Origin: Hedera helix
Taxonomy: Eukaryota > Streptophyta > Magnoliopsida > Apiales > Araliaceae
DNA length: 64,000 nt
Assembly: GCA_947179155.2 (NCBI GenBank)
Contig: OX359282.1
Location: 1,999,001 to 2,063,000 of the forward strand
Direction: 5' to 3'
A program made the position numbers and the translations under genes. Below the pieces are notes generated by a model, which did no database searches, was not told the DNA's origin, and was given only the letters and a program-made list of their open reading frames with translations. Shown in pieces: positions 61,114 to 64,000 of the stretch. Every line of letters begins with the position of its first letter. The first letter of the stretch is position 1.

Positions 61114-62510
61114 TGTAATGTCCTAGAATTTCCACGTCATTATTAATTAAATTATTAATTTAAATTCTAACAAGTTAGTTTTACGACACTATTTAAATCT
61201 TTTTATGTGATTAATTAATTATGTGATTAAATGATTATGTAATTAATTACTAGAATTAATTAAAGGGGGTCACTAATATGTTATTAAATTAGTGAACAAA
61301 CCCTAAAGTTTTAATATCAAAATAATTGATAAATTTCTTATTAATTAAATATTCAATTAAATTGAATATAATGAGTTAATTAAATATAATAAATTAATTA
61401 ATATGATTATTAATTAATGTAAATAATGTGAAATATTAATAATAATATTTATTAGTCCATTTAGTAATTTAATACTAATGGGTTAGTGTATTTAATTATT
61501 TATTCAATCTAATTATTTATTTAATCATGAATTGAATAATTAATGTGTAAATTATTAAATTAGCCCAACATGGATCAATTAGTAGCCCAAGTGAAGAATA
61601 ATAAAATTTGGCAAATTAGTAGCCCAAATAATTTAATAGGAGCCCAAATGGTATTTTAAATAAAGTCCAAAGCTTGAGCCCACTTGGAAAATACTTAATT
61701 TAACTATTATTTATTAAAAAGTGACTAGGACAATGATTTTGGGACAAAACCAATTTGCATCAGCCGAGCATGTTGGGAGAAGAGAGAGAAAAAAATGATT
61801 TTGTTTTTATTTTAGTTTATTTTTTAATTATTTAATAAAAGGATTGTTTGTTTTAATTTTTCAAGTACATGGACCATTCCTCTTTTCACCTAATGTGTCA
61901 TTTAACCCATTCCTTGTGTAAGTTGTCATCTAGGGGCATTGTGACTCATAGAGACAATTATGTGTATCTATTAGTTTTTTCAAGTATACTTGAAATGGTA
62001 GATACACTTCATTTTATTTTCAAGCAAAAGAGAGCTAGAGAGAGTTGAGAAAAAGTTTTAAGTGAGAGAATAATATTTGAGAGATCAAGGAAGAAGAAGA
62101 AATCCTAAGTTAGCTCATGTCATCCTCCTTCACAACATATTTTGGAAAGAATAGGAGAATAGTTATCAAAACAAGTTAATTATTTTTTAAACCCTAATCT
62201 TGTTTTTCTTTCAAGTTTGTGGTATAAATATTAGTATAATAATTTTTATGGTTAATATCATGCTATGTATGTTTATATAGTTGATCATGTGTTTAACTTA
62301 TGTTTTATAAGTTTTAATGATGGAAAATATGTATTTGGTGGTGTGAAAATAAATCTCAAAATAATGATCAAAAATAATTTTTGATAATATTTAGATTTAA
62401 TGTTCTAATATTATAGAACATTAAATCATGAGAAAAACAAAGTTTGAATAACTTAAAATAGAGTTATACACAAAAAGTTATGATTTGTGGTAGTTTATGT
62501 GATGTAAAAT
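61114..62510 (+). mobile_element. LTR-like unit upstream of the chromovirus remnant
   Basis: It starts TGTAATGTCCTAGAATTTCC and has AGCCCAA-rich blocks, then GAGAGCTAGAGAGAGTTGAG near 62030. The layout parallels the 3' unit at 63154 (TGTAATGACCACGAATTTCA, AGCCCAA blocks, GAGAGCAAAG), but the sequences differ a lot. It may be the 5' LTR of the same old element or of a relative. It runs directly into integrase-coding sequence, so everything from the PBS to mid-integrase is deleted. Confidence 0.5.
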
Positions 62511-63107
62511 TTGTGGAAGTGCAGAACACCTCTATGTTGGGACGAGGTAGGAGAACGCCGACTGTTGGGACCGGAATTGGTCCAACAGACGGTAGAGATT
62601 ATCAAGGTAATAAGAGCTCGGCTAGTAGCAGCTCAGGACCGTCAGAAGAAATACGCCGATTTACATCGACAAAAGCGAGACTTCGAAGTTGGGAGTTTTG
62701 TGTTCATGAAGGTATCTCCCTGGAAGGGGAAGATCCGATTTGGAAAGAAGGGAAAGCTGAGTCCGAGGTTCATAGGACCGTTCGAGATATTAAAGAGAGT
62801 GGGTGAGGTGGCGTACGAGGTAGCTTTACCTCCTGAACTGGAGCATATTCACAATGTGTTTCACGTATCAGTGTTGCGACCATACAAGCCAGACCACAAA
62901 CATGTGATATCCTATGAGCCAATACAAGTCGAGAAAGACTTATCGTACGAGGAAATTCCTGTCCAGATACTAGATAGGAAAGAGCAGAAATTACGGAATA
63001 AGATTATACATTCTGTCAAAGTCCTATGGAGGAACCATAACGCTGAGGAAGCTACGTGGGAGCTTGAAGAAAAGATGAGGGCTAACTATCCGAATCTTTT
63101 TGAGTAG
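62511..63107 (+). pseudogene. Ty3/gypsy chromovirus integrase C-terminus with chromodomain
   Basis: A 198-codon open frame starting inside integrase: KCRTPLCWDEVGERRLLGPE, LVQQTVEIIKVIRARLVAAQ, then the GPF/Y module (KLSPRFIGPFEILKRVGEVA, HNVFHVSVLRPYKPD). It ends in a chromodomain-like tail (PVQILDRKEQKLRNKIIHSV, KVLWRNHNAEEATWELEEKM, YPNLFE) and a stop. The order and wording fit the Del/Tekay lineage of plant chromoviruses. Protease, RT, RNase H and the integrase catalytic core are missing. The Met used by the ORF is not a real start. Confidence 0.88.
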
Positions 63108-63135
63108 TTTAAATTGTAATTCCGGGGACGGAATT

Positions 63136-63153
63136 CTTATAAGGGAGGGAGAA
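63136..63153 (+). other. Polypurine tract before the 3' LTR
   Basis: ATAAGGGAGGGAGAA lies immediately before TGTAATGACC, the usual position of the plus-strand primer of LTR elements. Confidence 0.7.
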
Positions 63154-64000
63154 TGTAATGACCACGAATTTCATTATACATTGTAATTATAATTAATATA
63201 TAATTAGCAATGAATTTAAAATTTTTGTACTAATAAAATGTGCATTAGATAATAAAATAGATGTACTTGTTCGTGCATATATTTAATTAAAGAATTAAAG
63301 CAAGGGTATAATTAATTAAAGCAAATCTAATTGGATTATATTTTTAATCCAAATGAGTTGTTAAACTAGGTCCAAGATATTAACCTAGTAGCCCATGTAA
63401 TTAATTTAATTACTAGCCCATATAATTAATTAAACAAGCCCAATGCTTATTTTAATTAAAGTTAGCATAGTTATTTAAATGCTAGCCCAAAGTGTTAATT
63501 AAATTGAGCCCAAACCAATTCAATGGATGAGCCCAATATATTAATTTCCTAAGTCCAACATGGAGCCCAATAGGAAGTCAAAATTGGTCAACAATTGAAC
63601 TCATGTATAGATATATTTGTATATGCATAAATACACATTAAAAGCTAGAAAAATAAAGGAAAAATGGCATGGAAAATACCATTTTGCTGATTTTTTTTTG
63701 GTCCCACTTGATGTTGCTTGATTTGCTAGATTGCTTCTCTTTTACACTAGATCAAAGTTGGCCAACAACTCTAGTCAATCAACTAGTCAATCACCATGTC
63801 AATCCATCAAATAGTAAGCTTGATTAGCCTTTAATTTGACCAACATAGATGAATTAGTGAGTTAATGGTGTGTTAGTAGATGGCTATAAAAGAAACCCCC
63901 CACACTTGTTTTAGGTTGGTTAGTTAATTGCTAGAGAATTTCCTAGAGAGCAAAGTGTGAGCATTTGAGAGGGTTAGAAAATTTGAGAGCAAAATACTAA
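63154..64000 (+). mobile_element. 3' LTR of the chromovirus remnant (runs off the window)
   Basis: It starts TGTAATGACCACGAATTTCA right after the polypurine tract. It contains several AGCCCAA/AGCCCAT blocks and a GGCTATAAAAGAAACCC TATA-like region near 63880. Its end is beyond 64000, so no target duplication can be checked. Confidence 0.75.

Overview
This is nuclear DNA from a flowering plant, almost certainly a dicot. It is AT-rich, has a many-exon gene with GT-AG introns, a FAD2 gene with a long 5'UTR intron, and many plant-type LTR retrotransposons, solo LTRs, MITEs and gene-fragment-carrying inverted-repeat elements. I see no prokaryotic, organellar, tRNA or rRNA genes.

Two apparently intact host genes are present, both on the minus strand. 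The larger is a callose (1,3-beta-glucan) synthase of the CalS1/2/3 clade, closest to CalS3/GSL12 as far as I can recall. It has 42 coding exons from ATG at 43899 to stop at 6151. I placed each splice junction by hand; they sum to 5,844 nt in a continuous frame, giving 1,947 residues. The gene spans about 38 kb because its introns are packed with transposons. The second is a microsomal oleate (delta-12) desaturase, FAD2, with an uninterrupted 382-codon ORF at 52398-53546, a 5'UTR intron of about 1.65 kb and a leader exon near 55229. The two genes are unrelated in function (cell-wall/plasmodesmal callose versus ER lipid desaturation) and show no sign of acting together.

Layout. 1-5800: a long-inverted-repeat (MULE-like) element whose left arm is split by a 2.76-kb solo LTR. 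Inside it is a second inverted-repeat unit holding a broken FCS-like zinc finger (FLZ) gene. 5900-44440: the callose synthase gene. Its introns hold a TIR element with a coiled-coil gene fragment (9641-10774), a small LTR element (17223-18367), a 2.85-kb element with inverted LTR-like ends and a nested hAT MITE (21537-24381), a complete but non-autonomous Ty3-type LTR retrotransposon with TTTCC target duplication (29698-34412), several MITEs, and a Ty1/copia integrase fragment (42468-43046). 44440-52190: AT-rich intergenic DNA with two non-autonomous hAT-like elements. 52190-55350: FAD2. 55350-64000: a nest of elements, namely a CACTA-like left end, an older LTR split by a second solo LTR of the same family as the one at 62-2818 but inverted relative to it, and a decayed Ty3 chromovirus with only the integrase C-terminus and chromodomain left between LTR-like ends.

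Nothing here is clearly a new cellular system. The best leads are the nested gene-capturing element, the antisense ORF in the Ty3-type element, an ACGTG-rich 12-bp array just upstream of an LTR TATA box, the inverted LTR-like element, and a His-to-Arg change beside the first histidine box of FAD2.
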